A stretch of DNA of 64,000 nucleotides from Paralichthys olivaceus (lineage: Eukaryota; Chordata; Actinopteri; Pleuronectiformes; Paralichthyidae), in assembly GCF_024713975.1 (NCBI RefSeq), contig NC_091111.1:1116001-1180000 (forward strand), read 5' to 3'. The position numbers were made by a program, and so were the translations under genes. The notes under the pieces were generated by a model. That model was given only the letters and a program-made list of their open reading frames with translations, ran no database searches and had not been told where the DNA came from. Positions 38,591 to 50,960 of this stretch are shown here, one piece after another (position 1 is the first letter of the stretch; each line of letters starts with the position of its first letter).

Positions 38591-41500
38591 GTCACTGAAG
38601 TCAAATTGTCCATCTTGTGCTTTAAATATTCTTTGTGAAGTTCTAAATCTGATGTTGTTTCAAAGTGCTATATAGCTACAAGATGGTGAAATAATTTACT
38701 TTTCAATCTGATGCTTTATTAACAACATGAGCAGATGGTCTCTCATTCAACAGTACACTCATTTTCTGTCCACAAAGCATCAGCTTGTACAACAATAGTC
38801 AAAAAAGCCACTTCTGAAACTTTTACAAATATATAGAAATGGGGTAATTTTCAGGAAAAAGGAGCCGGCATTAGCAGTTATATGTTGAAATGGCATCATT
38901 ATTATATCACATCAGAAAACACGGTTATGGTGTGTTTCAAGAATTCGTAAAAGTTACTGAGCACAGGAGCAACCTCCACATGGTAAAAATCCAGATTTTC
39001 TGGGGGTTGGGGCTCTCCTTGTTCAGCCTGTGAGGGTCTCTGTGCCCAAGTTAAAGGTTCATTCAGCTTCTTATGATCATGTCGTCTCAAACAGCAGCAC
39101 AAACCTCTAGATGCCTGAGGAAAAGCACCGTGTACATGGTCCAGGGAAGAACAGGGTAGATCATCATCACCACCACTGCTTGTGGGAGGCTGTGACTGTG
39201 TGGAGTGGAGATATTCCCTCAGTGGGGTGCTTGAAAGCAGCATACCCCCACTCTGTGATCAGCAACAATCACTGCTCACAGTCCTGGAGGGTTAGGCTCT
39301 CTTGATGAAGTTCTTAGACTGTTAGACAAATACTGGCGCCTCGGATTTGTGTGGTCGATAACTTTACACATCATTGTATGACAATCCACTTTAGGTTATT
39401 GACCATCTTGCATACACCACCATCTTGGATTTAGACAAGTCAATGAGGAAGTTTGCAGTATGTATTGTGGGATAGTTTAGAGAGATCGCTGCAAATGTTA
39501 AAGTGATTGATGGAGAAACAAGGAACACTTTTTTTGTTTACTTCTTTCTTCAGCCATCTATCCATCTTCTTTCTAAAGTTTGCTTCACATTTCCATCCAA
39601 CAACCTACGTCATTGGCTTGTCAAAATCAAAGGAGGCAGGACGTGCAATATGGATAATGTTAATATGGATGGATAAAGTTTCCCACTGCCCTCGGACTTT
39701 CTGAACAAAACTTTCTGCTGCTGTAGTATGAATGTTCCACTCTTTTCAAACACCTCTGTAGTTAGAGTAGCACAAGCTCCAGATTTATCCAAACTTGATT
39801 TTATTTTATTTTATGTGAAGCAATAAAAGATATTAAAAAATAATTCTGAGATGACTTGATGCCAATTTTACCTTAAAATACCTATATTTTTGCACATAGT
39901 AATGATATTAAATTAGCAACTAGAGTGGCACTCAATAAAAAGCTTATTTAGAAGAAGGTCCCCTTTAACAAGCCACACCCTCATACTCAGAGATATCAGT
40001 CTCTTAAATCTGATTTTTTTTTCATCAATCAATGCGTTATTCTTGGGAAATCAGGGCAAATGCTAAATGTTCACCTCTTTGTGTGGATCAACATTTAATG
40101 ACATCATTGAAATCCATCCAGTATTTTGTGTCTAATCCTGCTAATAATACTAGTAATAATGTTAAATAAAGGATAAACAATTTTGAAATTATTTATTTGG
40201 TTTTCCTTCAGACCCTGATTACTGATAACGATTTGCCTTTCTCTGGTGGTAAATAAATGTGCTGCTGCTTCCTGCCTCTACAGTACATCTCACCTGGGGG
40301 AAGAAAAGAGTAAGAAAGAAAGGATAAAGGTCCCTGAATGGAATTTAATTCACATCCTTAGCTTCTTTGCAGACTGGCCAGTAAACAAAACAACTAGTGT
40401 TGAATGTCTTCACATGAGGAAGAAGGAGGGTTTGATTGGTGGGTAGGGGCAGCAGGGTCGGGGGTTGCAGAGATGTGCCTAGTGTAGTGTGAGGGGCTGT
40501 CACACAGGCTGGACAACAGTGGCAACAAAAATGTCAGGTGAAGGACCTGGGACGACATGTGTCACTTTGATTCCGGAGCAGAGGCCAGTGCTGCAAGTCC
40601 AGTGTCCAGCGTGTCTGTCCAGATCCTCCTCTGCACCCCCGTAATCTGAAGAAAAACACTTACATCTAGAGTCAGATGGAAAGAGCTGCAGGGGATGAAG
40701 GGCCTGGCTGACAGAAAATACTGATTTCTTTGTAAAACTAAGAGAGTGGGACACTGATGGTCTGTGTCTGGCGAGAATATCTTCTACCGTGAAGACACTA
40801 CTTCTGGATAAAGCTATACACTCCCAGTGCTTGTGTCAGTTCAGAATGAACACAGGATACTGAGGGTCTGACTGTCTTTACTTATTTACGCTTGAGAAAG
40901 ATCCTGTTTCCAGGGGTCGAATAATGGCTGCTCCTTTGTTAAAAAACCAAACAACTTTTAAACTTTAACTAACTAGCTACTCTCTGACTCCAGAGCTGCT
41001 GGATGTGACACTATCCAATAATAATACAAATTTGTTTGGTCTTCACCATCTCCTGACCTCACTCTCAGGTGATCTGGCTGCTAAATGTTTCACTATGTTC
41101 TCCACTGCTCTCTAAGTTTGTCTGTCTAGTGTTTCCTTCTGTGCAGCGAGTGGACAGAGCACACTGTTTTTATTGACTATTAATTGCAAACGTCTCCACC
41201 ACAGTATGATGGCTTTAATCAGAGTCAGTGAAGATAGTGTGTGTCAAACTAAAGGTCATTATAATGGCTACATTATGTGATCTGAAACTTTTCATCTCTT
41301 CAGGCTTCCAAGTTATTGTCCCAAATGTTACTTACCAATACCCTAACAAGGAGCTTTCATGGCTGTGAAACACATTTTGTGTGGTTAGAAGGTATGATCA
41401 TTTTTCATAGTGTCTGCTAGGTATGGTTGTAGGAAAATATTTACCAACCAGTTCGAAAGTATAGTATATCCGTTTAGAGCTGCCTGCAAGAGACCAGAGG

Positions 41501-42306
41501 AAAAGTCTGATTTTCAACATGCTTCCATGTATTTTGGGGTACAATTATGTGTGTGTGTGTGTGTGTGCCCCAGAACCCACCTACCATACTACCATCATTT
41601 TAGTCCAAAGTCCTAGGTGATGCATGGTTCTGGTATACTTGAGAAACATTTCCTCTCTGTTAAGTGTGTGTAAGGCAATATTCCAGATGTAATGCAATTT
41701 AAAGGATTACAGCAGAGTGAGTGTCCACAAAAACTGACACATCAAACATTGCCATCAGCCTCCCAAGAAGTCTACAGGCTGCTCTGCCACTTTATCAGCT
41801 CTGACTTTTGACCTTTTCAGGGTATTCCCCCAAATACAGTTGGCATGAAAGCCTCTGTCTGCACCTGATTTTCCTTACTCCAACTTTAAACTGCAGGAAA
41901 TCAAGTTGTTACTTGCATACACAATGAAAATGACACTTGACTTCACTCCACAAAAAGCAAATACATCATAAGAGGTGAGAGTTTACAGCTTCTCTGAATT
42001 TCTAAAACGCATTTTCTGAAACGTCTTCTCCATGTCTCAAAACCGTAAACAGAAACCCCAAAAATACAAGCTACACTAACGAAACCAACCACTGCCAACA
42101 GATAACACACAAAACCAGCAAATGCATAAACACTACTCAGCACTACACAACTACATAATCTTAACTGAAAAAACTGAAATTACACACCAATTAAAAATGT
42201 GTAAACAAGAAAACCGGCAGTAAAAATAAAACAACTGCGCTATGTTATTTTACAGTGCAATGTGAAGCATTCAGCATCATGGGCAGGGTCAGACCACAGG
42301 ACTACA
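38591..42306. other. Intergenic, no gene recognised
   Basis: Two minus-strand frames (38902-39243 and 40500-40754) are open for 113 and 84 codons but show no family, signal peptide or consistent splice context. A short TG run is at 41549-41567. Confidence 0.5.
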
Positions 42307-42354
42307 TCTACATCACAGACAATCCTCTTCCTTGCTGAACAACAGGAGAATCCT
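42307..42354 (+). repeat. 48-bp direct repeat, left copy
   Basis: Begins TCTACATCACAG and ends GAGAATCCT. It recurs at 43644-43691 with about two differences, about 1.3 kb away. The left copy runs straight into a T20 tract (42354-42373), and the LINE reverse transcriptase begins shortly after. Confidence 0.85.
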
Positions 42355-42512
42355 TTTTTTTTTTTTTTTTTTTGTTGGAACGACAGTGGACACTCATATT
42401 TTCCAGATGAGTCAAAGTGGAGTCTCACTACCAGTGCTCCAACACAAGGAACATGTGGGCTGGACTAAAAACCATCACAGACTAGAAAAGGAAGACCAGC
42501 AGTGCTGAGGTT

Positions 42513-43604
42513 ATGTCTGCATCTCTCCCAGATGTACTGATTGACTTTTACACTCGCTTTGAAAGCAACTCCCCGGCTGTGGAGGTACAAGAGGCCCAGG
42601 AGGACCATTGTCCACCTGTAATATCCAGGGCAGATGTGTGGAAATCACTTATGCAGATCAACACACGCAAGGCACCTGGACCTGATGACATCCCTGGCCG
42701 AGCTCTCAAGGTGTGTTCAGATCAGCTGGCAGATGTGTTCACAGACATCTTCAACCTGTCATTGCTCCAGTCTGTAGTCCTCACATGTATCAAGGAAACC
42801 ATCATTGTCCCTGTTCCCAAGAAAAACAAAACCCTCTGCGTGAACGACTACCGCCCAGTAGCACTCACCTCCACCATCATGAAGTGCTTTGAGTGGTTAG
42901 TCAAATCTTCCATCCCCTCTCCCTCCCTGACTCACTGGACCCACTGCAGTTTGCCTATAGGCCAAATAGGTCAACTGCAGATGCCATCTCCCTCACCCGT
43001 CATACTGCCCTCACCCACCTGGACCAGAAGGACACATATGTGAGAATGCTGTTCATTGACTACAGTTCAGCGTTCAATACCATCATGCCCCTGAAGCTCG
43101 TCACCAAGCTCAGAGACCTTGGGCTCAACGCCACCCTCTGTGATTGGATACTGAACTTCCTGACGGGCAGACCCCAGGCAGTGCAGATAGACAGCATCAC
43201 ATCCTCCACCCTGATTCAGCACCGGCGCCCCACAGGGCTGCGTGCTCAGATCTCTCCTGTACTCCCTGTTCACGCATGACTGCATGGCCACCCACAGCTC
43301 CAACACCATCATTAAATCTGCTGATGACACAACCGGCATAGGCCTGATCACCAGCGACGATGAGATGGCCTACACAGAGGTCAGAGCCCTGACATCTTGG
43401 TGCAAGGACAACATCCTCCATCTCACCATCAGCAAAACAAAGGAGCTGATTGTGGACTACAGGAAGAGACAAGGAGTAAAACACCCCCCCCCCCCCCCGT
43501 CTCCATTAACGGCACTATGGTGGAGCGAGTCAGCAGCTTCAGGTTCCTGAGTTCACATCAGTGATGACCTGACCTGGACTCGCCACACAGACTCAGTCAC
43601 AAAG
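42513..43604 (+). mobile_element. L2/CR1-like LINE, reverse transcriptase part (decayed)
   Basis: A broken non-LTR retrotransposon reverse transcriptase on the plus strand. Recognisable blocks in order are [76 protein letters not shown], then a damaged ADDT catalytic box (SADDTTGIGLI) and LIVDYRKR. The frame shifts near 42893 and again near 43240, and a run of 15 C at 43484-43498 sits in the coding part. After a piece equivalent to DDLTWTRHTDSVTK the element is interrupted at about 43605 by a segment of some 370 bp holding the tRNA gene. It is inactive. The clade is assigned from motif flavour only. Confidence 0.88.
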
Positions 43605-43643
43605 ATGGGATATTTAATCGTTCCTGTACCAATTAAAAATTGG

Positions 43644-43691
43644 TCTACATCACAGACAATCCTTTTCCTTGATGAACAACAGGAGAATCCT
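43644..43691 (+). repeat. 48-bp direct repeat, right copy
   Basis: Second copy of the 42307-42354 segment. It lies in the tRNA-bearing insertion, about 85 bp upstream of the tRNA-Asn gene. The two copies flank the 5' part of the LINE. Confidence 0.85.
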
Positions 43692-43775
43692 CGTGCTGAG
43701 CTCTATCCATTGGCAGGAGGAGGTTTTGTTCGGTATAGGGGCTCTGTTTGTACACTTTCTGAGTGTGTAATCTGA

Positions 43776-43792
43776 GTCTCTGTGGCGCAATT

Positions 43793-43842
<50 letters not shown>

Positions 43843-43849
43843 AGGGACG
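43776..43849 (+). tRNA. tRNA-Asn (anticodon GTT)
   Basis: A 74-nt sequence that folds as an asparagine tRNA. The acceptor stem GTCTCTG pairs with CAGGGAC, allowing one G-T pair. The D arm contains TGGCGCAATTGGTTAGCGCG, the anticodon arm TTCGGCTGTTAACCGAA has GTT, and the T arm GTGGTTCAAGCCCAC is intact. Boxes A and B for RNA polymerase III are present, and a run of T at 43851-43854 can end transcription. It differs from the usual vertebrate tRNA-Asn by only about two bases (AATTGG for AATCGG, TTCAAGC for TTCGAGC). It sits inside a LINE copy, so it may be a dispersed gene copy rather than part of an ancestral tRNA cluster. Confidence 0.9.
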
Positions 43850-43978
43850 ATTTTCTCTCCTTTACCACTCAGCTCTATGGGACTGCCTCAGCACTCGCAG
43901 TTGCTGTGTGTTCCAGGAAAACAACATCAACACGGGCATCTGTAACATCAGCAAAGGTATCGATGACCTCTTACAGAC

Positions 43979-44455
43979 AGCCAGTCAGCGGCTCCTCTTC
44001 CTCCACAGGCTCAACATGGATCTCAGGATTCTGTGCAACTTTTACAGGTGCACCATTGAGAAGATCATTAAAGACCTTGATTACCCAAACCACAAACTGT
44101 TCTGTCTGCTGCCATCTGGCAGACAGTACCACAGCATCCGGGCCCACACCACCAGACTCAGGGACAGTTTCATCCCCAGGCTATAAGACTTTTAAACTCC
44201 TCCCATCTGCCATAATTTGTCTTCTCTGCACCTTATAATATAATATTTGCACTACTTAGGTTGAATACTTTATTGTTATTTTATATATTCTATTTCATGT
44301 TTTTATATTCTATTCTAATTAAAAAATTTATCCTGTGTAATTTTTCAGAGCATATCTAAAGGGGAGCCTGGGACTCAAGCATTTCATTGCCAGCAACTGC
44401 TAAATGTAGTTGTTGTGCATATGACAATAAACCCTTGAATCTTGAATCTTGACAA
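43979..44455 (+). mobile_element. L2/CR1-like LINE, 3' end after tRNA-bearing insertion
   Basis: Continuation of the upstream LINE. It encodes SQRLLFLHRLNMDLRILCNF, then YRCTIE, then jumps to HKLFCLLPSGRQYHSI. The stretch that normally separates these blocks is missing, so there is an internal deletion. The 3' end carries ATGACAATAAACCCTTGAAT and the short repeated tail TTGAATC, typical of fish LINEs of this group, ending near 44455. Confidence 0.85.
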
Positions 44456-47099
44456 CATAAACACGATGCTCTGCCTGCTCATGACCTCTCTGCTCATGTC
44501 TGAACAAATCAGTCCGTAGACCTTCAGAATTAATAATGCTTAGTGTTGTATGGTCCTAAAGTTACATGATTTAATATCTGAGTGATTGTGTGTTAATGAT
44601 GACAACAAGAATAAGAATAAGATGACAATAAGAATTTGTTTTTGCAACAGGCATGATTCACATTTGCAAAGATGAATTGTGTTTACAGTTTGACCAACAA
44701 TCTGATTGATCCGACAGTTGTTTTGCCAGTTGACTATTTTGTTCAGAGAGTGGGGGCTTAGTGTTTTGGCAATTCAGAAAGACTGAATCCCTAATCAAAA
44801 AATGGATAGCAAACACAGTGAAAACGTGTTGAGCCACTTTCCCATGTATCCCTATAACTCTTAGTTGTGACAACTTCATGTCCACCTTCTGCCTTCAACC
44901 ATCAAACACAGAAACCTAAGACACAGTTGTAAATCTTCATATATTTAGACTGTCGAATATACTAACTCAGAATTACTTCATCTAAACCATCAACTTTCTC
45001 ATACGTCATTACACCTAAGCTGCTCAAGGAAGTTTAACCCTTGTTCAGCAGTTCTTCACTGCATCTGATCAATCTCTCTTTATGTATCATAGTCCTTTAG
45101 CTGAGATTAAACCTAGTTTTAAACATTTAGTCCAGACATTTTAGCCGAGTGATAACCTATCTCCAAACTTCCCATTCTCTCTAATGTCCTCAAGAAAGAA
45201 ATTAATTTTCATGCAATGGAACAATATCAAATTGTACTTGTGAATGAAGACAGAGGTATGTGATCCGGGGGCTTCACTTCCAGCATATCTCTAGGGCATC
45301 AACATCTGGACCTGACCTGTAATGTTCTGCTTGTACAGTAAACTCAGACAAAAATGTAGTTACTGAAGTCATTGCCCCCAACAGCTTAGCATTATTCTGT
45401 TATGTTGTATTATGTCTTCTTTCTCTGTCTCAGCCTCCCTCTCTGAGTTTGGTTCTGTTCAAGGTTTTGTCCTGTTGCTGTAAAAGGATCTTTTTTTCAA
45501 CTCTCATATGGATAATGGGTTTGGTTTGGGTCTCTGTTAATGCTCTCATAGTATTGGGTGTCATATGAACAAATGTGACCAAAGTTGACTATAGGTTCAT
45601 GTTTTGAATGCAGAGGTTTTGCTGTGAAACCTGGTTAACTGATATACATGCGGCAGACTGACATTATCAATCCTGATGAATGTTCATGTAAAATAATACA
45701 TTGCTGTAATAGAGTCATTTGGAAATGGTATCTTTGTAAAGATCCTTATGGGAGGGTTGTAACAAGTTTAATGTATAAATGCTGACATGATGGTCACAGA
45801 TTGCATATACAGTATTTTAATAGTATCTGCTGTCAAAGTGGTAAAATGGTTTGTATTTTATATATAACTTTTATAGTCCTGATGACCATTCAAAGCACTT
45901 TAATGTACCATTTTAGATTCACCTATTCACACACTCATTCATACACTGTACTATGTGCAGCACATTTTCTATGAGAAGAGGCAAATTGGGGTTCAGTATC
46001 TTGCCTAAGGAATCTTTGGCATGCAGACTATGGGGAAGACTGGGATCGAACCAATGGCTATCTGGTCAGAGGATGAGCACTCTAACCCCAGAACCCCACA
46101 GTTGAGAAGAGAAGAGATGAGAAAAGAAGAGAAGAGGAGAGGGGTTGTGGTGGTGCACACACAGCATGTATTAGGTAATGTGTGGCGGTGATGTCAGCAG
46201 TAAATATCTGGGACAGTGGCTGTGACTTGTTGACAGGATGAAGACAGGATGAAGACATGATTGAGAAGATGAGTGCATGTCGGAGGACTGAGCTACCAGC
46301 ATCACCATCTCTCTGCTCCTCTGAGGACACCAGCACTACATGGCTTGCATTGAAAGGACGTCATTCCTTTCAATGCTGTTCATTCTACTGTTTTATTTTA
46401 ATATAAGCTGCTATCACTGATTACATCATTACATCTATAAATATCACTCTTACAACGACAGTCGGTGCTGTCGGGGAACTGTTGGATTTGTCTGTGTTGT
46501 TTCCACATTTAAGGTGCCTTGAGATGATATATGATATAATATGATGAATATTGTTGACGAGTCGCGAATACGTTGATTAACGTTCTAGAATATTAATTAT
46601 AGAACATTGATAAGCATGTCTGTAGGGACTGCAGCTTTATGAAACTCATCGGAGCTGGGCCAAACAGCACGGAGGTAGAGACTGTATGCGCCCGTCATGG
46701 ATAAATGTAGCTTCATTCATGCAAAAACGAAAAAAAAGTCGTTGCTTCGATTGGTGTTGATTGATGACTGTTGATTTTTCTGTCTTAATTTGATTGTTCT
46801 TTTTGGTGTATATCCAGGCTATAATATGTCTGGGTTGAATACGAACATTTATAATGACATTACAAATAATATTACCAATGCAAAAGGAAAACTGAAATAC
46901 ATTTTTTTTCTTTTTTTGTTAAATATATCACAGTTGTATTTAAATTTAAGATTTCAAATATTCCGATGACGTGAGTTTGGCCCTGTGAGTTTTTATAAAT
47001 GTAGAGATTTGATAGTGACTCATTTTTCATATCGGCCTGTCGCTGTAATATACTGCATCTTGTTTTACAGTAGGCCTATGAGTTCACAGTGACCTATAT
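44456..47099. other. Intergenic, one SINE, no gene
   Basis: AT-rich DNA around a minus-strand SINE (45845-46098). No exon is supported. Confidence 0.55.
45845..46098 (-). mobile_element. tRNA-derived SINE, minus strand
   Basis: Near full-length reverse SINE: tail with CCTGATGACCATTCAAAGCA, middle GGGGTTCAGTATCTTGCCTA, box B complement GGGATCGAACCAATGGC, and head to about 46098. Confidence 0.75.
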
Positions 47100-48112
47100 C
47101 CACACGATGTCTTGATGTCACGAGGAACCCAGTGTGTTTGAATGCAGCGTGCTTTGTTTCTCTCTCTCTCTGCTGTACACCTTCCGTCACTCACTGCTGC
47201 TGTGGTTCGGCGGGACAGAGAGTAAAAAGCAGACTTTGTGCATCATGTGATGAGCTTTCTGCTGGAGCTCTGACCCATATTTCATACGGATACGCGCCTG
47301 TTTCCGGCAGCCTTCAAAACGGATTTGTCTCCAGCGCAGGCGGCGGGGCTGAATGAATTAGGCCTGTTAGAGCTGAGCTGCACAATCATCCCTCTCCCGC
47401 AGTCCTCACTCTGCTGTACACTGGCTTCCTGCTCCGAACAAATGTCCGCTATTGTCGCAACCCAGTCTGTGGGTATTTATCGGCTGGAATAAAAGAGAGC
47501 TCTGCAATAATTATAAAGTGGGAAACAGACCAATGTCAATCACACAACACGCAGTGATGGATCATTTATTTTCTTTGAGACTCGAGTTGATTCTTTCGAT
47601 TGCATTAGTCTCGGCCTGTACGCTCTCACTTTTTAAAAATGATTTGTATTTCTATGTTTTATTTTAATTATAATAATTGCATTGCACCTTTATGCGGAGC
47701 GACTATACCTGAGGCCATAGGCCTCGCAGCAGCTCGCACTAATGTGGCCTGCGCGCTTTCCTTTAAGCAACGAATATTTACCTCACGGCGTCAAATAGCA
47801 GTTTGCTTCAAGTGATAATTAAAAAGAGGAATATGGCGGGGGAAATGCCGTGTTTGTTTTATTTGAAGACAGTGAAACAGAGGGAGGGTGTCGGAAAAAC
47901 GGACTAATCCTCATCCTCTGTAAAACTCAATAATAACAACAACAACAATAACAACAGCAACAACAACAACATAATTATTATAATAATAAAACCATAATAA
48001 TAATAAAACAATAATAATAAATCATCTTGGTGTTATTGTTATTATTTAGACCTATATATCGTATTCATCGTCTGAGTTTAAAGTGATGGGGCGCGTGTTG
48101 CTGCTGATGAAA

Positions 48113-48124
48113 ATGAATATTCAT
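48113..48124. promoter_or_regulatory. Perfect palindrome ATGAATATTCAT
   Basis: A 12-bp palindrome similar to sites that bind POU-domain homodimers, in the CpG-richer block left of meis2. Role inferred from sequence shape only. Confidence 0.35.
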
Positions 48125-48482
48125 CGATAATAATGATGAAGGCTGGTGTGGACCTCGTGCAGCTCTGCAGCTCTGTGTGTTCTGCCGCCGCTCGTCAATA
48201 CAAACCGCAGAGGATCGTTACAGGCTGACAGTGATAAATGAGCTCCTCGGCGCCTTTATTTATTTATTATTTCCTACTTTCTGTGTTTATTTGTTTTCTC
48301 CTGTGAGTGTTGGGGGCTAAAACTAAAAATCATCAGTGTTCCACTGCGACCAAGAGGTGTATATAGGCCTATAAATATATATATATAAATGTGTGTATAC
48401 ATATATTTCAATGGGACTTGAACACCGCTGTAACATTTTTTTTAATTCTGTATATTTTATGTCAGTCGCACACACACTCTTG

Positions 48483-48486
<4 letters not shown>

Positions 48487-48543
<57 letters not shown>
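48487..48543. repeat. (CA)n microsatellite
   Basis: CA run of about 57 bp in the CpG-richer block. Confidence 0.97.
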
Positions 48544-48545
<2 letters not shown>

Positions 48546-49365
48546 TACAGGCTTTATAGAAACAACAGCAGTGAGTAAAAGCTGCCGCCGCTGCAGACTG
48601 GGCTGATTTTGTAGAATTCGGCGCCCGGTCATCCATCATCCCTGTCACCATCAATCCAATAACAGCAGACAACTGCAATCCCGTCCCATATCGAACCAGA
48701 GCTGGATACGTGACCTGCTCCAGCAAACCGATGTTGCTGCTTAAACCACCGTGTCTGACGCCAACACACAGAAGCACATTCACATAAACCACGCTGCTGC
48801 TGCTGCTTCCTCAGTCAAGTCTTTATTTTGGTTTTAGTGCAGACTTCTTCTCCGTGTTTTGGTGCTATACGAAACTATGTAAAACATTGTCAAAAAATGA
48901 CCAGAGTCCTCCGCCTGGTCCTGCTCCCTCAGAAAAGTCTTTTCATTTCCAGTTTTTTTAACACACGTGGGATGAGATCAGCAGGGGTGCAGTGCATGGA
49001 GAACAGAAACTAAACATTCACATTTTTCTTTTCTCGGCCTCAGTCGGGACTTTTAAAAAAAAAACATGTCAATGAAAGATCACTCTAACTTCTAATGGTC
49101 ACAAGCGCAAACATGGACAGAAATAAAGAGCACAAATCTATACAGCACAACAGCGAGTCCTCTTATTTTGAAGAGTTATTCCACAGTGTTTTCTCTTCTG
49201 GCCTATGGAGGAGAGGATGGTGGGCATGTTTAGGGGCAAAGCTTTACTTAGAAAGGAGGAGAAACACCGTCGTCCTGTGGTTGTAGAAAAATAAATAAAT
49301 AATTTAAGAGGAGATGGACGAGTGTCACTCGGCTTCTCTGCGCTGCGGAGTCCTCGCTCGTCGCT

Positions 49366-49586
49366 TTATTTTTCCGTGCAGCAACGAAGCTCCTCGCCTC
49401 GCACGAGTCTCTTCACGTTCAAGTCCAAATCTGTGAGGTGAGGCGTTTCCATGGTGATCCTGTATACGCGTGCACCGTGCGGGCTCGGGCAAGGTGAGGT
49501 GGGAGTGATCAGGTGGGTGTGACGTGGCGACTGCGGCTGAGCTCCACTGCCAGATGGAGGAAGATCCCTGAGCCAACCATGGAGGC
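49366..49586 (-). CDS. Possible alternative last exon of meis2
   Basis: Downstream of the GQWHYM exon on the same strand there is a good acceptor (CCTCTGTGTCCAG). It is followed by an open frame whose first two bases would complete the split Gly left by the 53662-53751 exon. It continues LHGWLRDLPPSGSGAQPQSP and runs 72 residues to TAA at 49368-49366. An AATAAA poly(A) hexamer overlaps the stop (49370-49365). Mammalian MEIS1/MEIS2 have a long-tail last exon in this relative position that begins GLQSMPG and ends VMDIHAQ. Here the phase and the GL(H/Q) opening agree, but the rest matches poorly and VMDIHAQ is absent. It may be a diverged ending, the remains of one, or a chance open frame in CpG-rich DNA. 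Confidence 0.35.
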
Positions 49587-49668
49587 CTGGACACAGAGGG
49601 GACAGAAGACAGAGGGTTAGAGGACGCACAAATCCAGGCCTGCCCTCCCACTACCACAGGACAACATC

Positions 49669-49674
<6 letters not shown>

Positions 49675-49704
<30 letters not shown>
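49675..49704. repeat. (TA)n microsatellite
   Basis: TA run of about 30 bp just upstream (minus-strand sense) of the possible alternative meis2 exon. Confidence 0.93.
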
Positions 49705-49708
<4 letters not shown>

Positions 49709-50449
49709 AATTACAGGTGGTTGAAAGAAAAGTGGACCCAGAGTTCAGACATTAAAAGTGAGAATATACTGTATGTCAAATAAGGGCAGCACAGGCTGAA
49801 CCCTGCTCAGACAGAGCTCCTCCTGTGAGCCCTGATGTGGAACCCTGTCTGTAAAATCCCTCTTGTGTTCTCAAGACCTCCCTCCATATTTAGTGTGGGC
49901 CTTTGTGAACCTCAGGTCTACAATCAGTAGAAAAGGTAAAATATCCTTATGAACCCTTATATGTGAATAGAACTCTGAACTCAAGGTCCATATTATCTGT
50001 GCAATCACATCTTGCCATCTTCTGTTCAGCTGTCATCAGCTGACTCACTGTAAGAATATCACTTAAAATAGCATCATAATGCAATAATTCTGTTGTTGAG
50101 ACCATGAAATGCAGTCGGAACCTCCAGAAAAACCTAGAACGTGGGGTTCTTTTTTCAAATCACTTGTTTTAAATGTCAAGAATGAACCTCCACACATTGC
50201 AATTTATACATTGCAATTTACATTTTATATTTTTACATTCCTCCTTTATCAGAATAATGTCAGGGAAAATGTGGTTTTGGTCTCGTTGCACTTCCATCAT
50301 ATGGAATTCTGAAATGAACTCTCACATATCCTCTTTGACAAACATGTGAAGCTGAGATATAACATATGGTGGAGCAAGCTGTGCTGTGCAGCAGAGAGGA
50401 GAGTAAAATAGTGCCGATTCAGTCATGTATTCCATAATGGCTAAATGTT

Positions 50450-50960
50450 ATGGCTCGGGCTTTATCGTGCATGGAGAAGCCTTGTATGACTCTAAACATG
50501 GCCCTCTTCTTTCCTGCAGTCCTGGGGGAGATTTACAGCCGCTGTCAGCATACGCTCTCACCACAGATCAAATTAGGGGAGGCAAAAACACCCAGCTCTA
50601 CTGAGCTATTACTGTAACTAGTCAATGATCATTCAATGAGAAATAATTAGATTAAACACCCTGAAAAAACATATAGGCAGCGTTAATTCAGACTGAGAGC
50701 CTGATGTCTCTGTGCAGATCTACATGTATTTATTTCTTATTTCTTAGATGAAGCATCACTATCTGCTCTTTGAACTTCATTAGCAAAGCTGAGGGAATTA
50801 TTAGACAGGGAGGAGGGGGTTGTGTTACCGAAAATTGGCCCTGTTGAAAAAAAATGAAGCAAATGCGGCTCCTATTTACATATAAAGAGCTCTATTAATC
50901 AAGGTAAGTGTCATTACAGCGAGGCTCATTGAGCAGTGGAGAGTGGGTGTTAAATAAAAT
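50450..50960. other. CNE-like block 6 (3' of the meis2 GQWHYM exon)
   Basis: Sequence with ACAAATTGGCC-type and homeodomain-like motifs (AGCAAATGCGGCTCC, GAGCTCTATTAATCAAGG, AACTTCATTAGCAAAG). It lies between the GQWHYM exon and the possible alternative last exon. Confidence 0.3.

Larger units (their letters stand above)
47100..49320. other. CpG-richer block left of meis2
   Basis: By eye richer in CpG than the desert (GCCGCCGCTCGTCAATAC, GAATTCGGCGCCCGGTC, ATACGCGCCTGTTTCCGGC). It includes runs of AAC/AAT and a CA microsatellite (48487-48543). It could be the 3' UTR of a long meis2 transcript (AATAAA on the minus strand at 48822-48827), an unrecognised promoter, or regulatory DNA. No coding exon is identified. 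Confidence 0.35.

Noticed and set aside
38902..39243. 113-codon minus frame in the desert
   Set aside because: No family resemblance and no splice or promoter context that supports it.
43650..43868. Minus-strand 72-codon frame containing LEPPTFRLTAERANQLRH
   Set aside because: This is the antisense translation of the tRNA-Asn gene and its flanks, a well-known source of false proteins.
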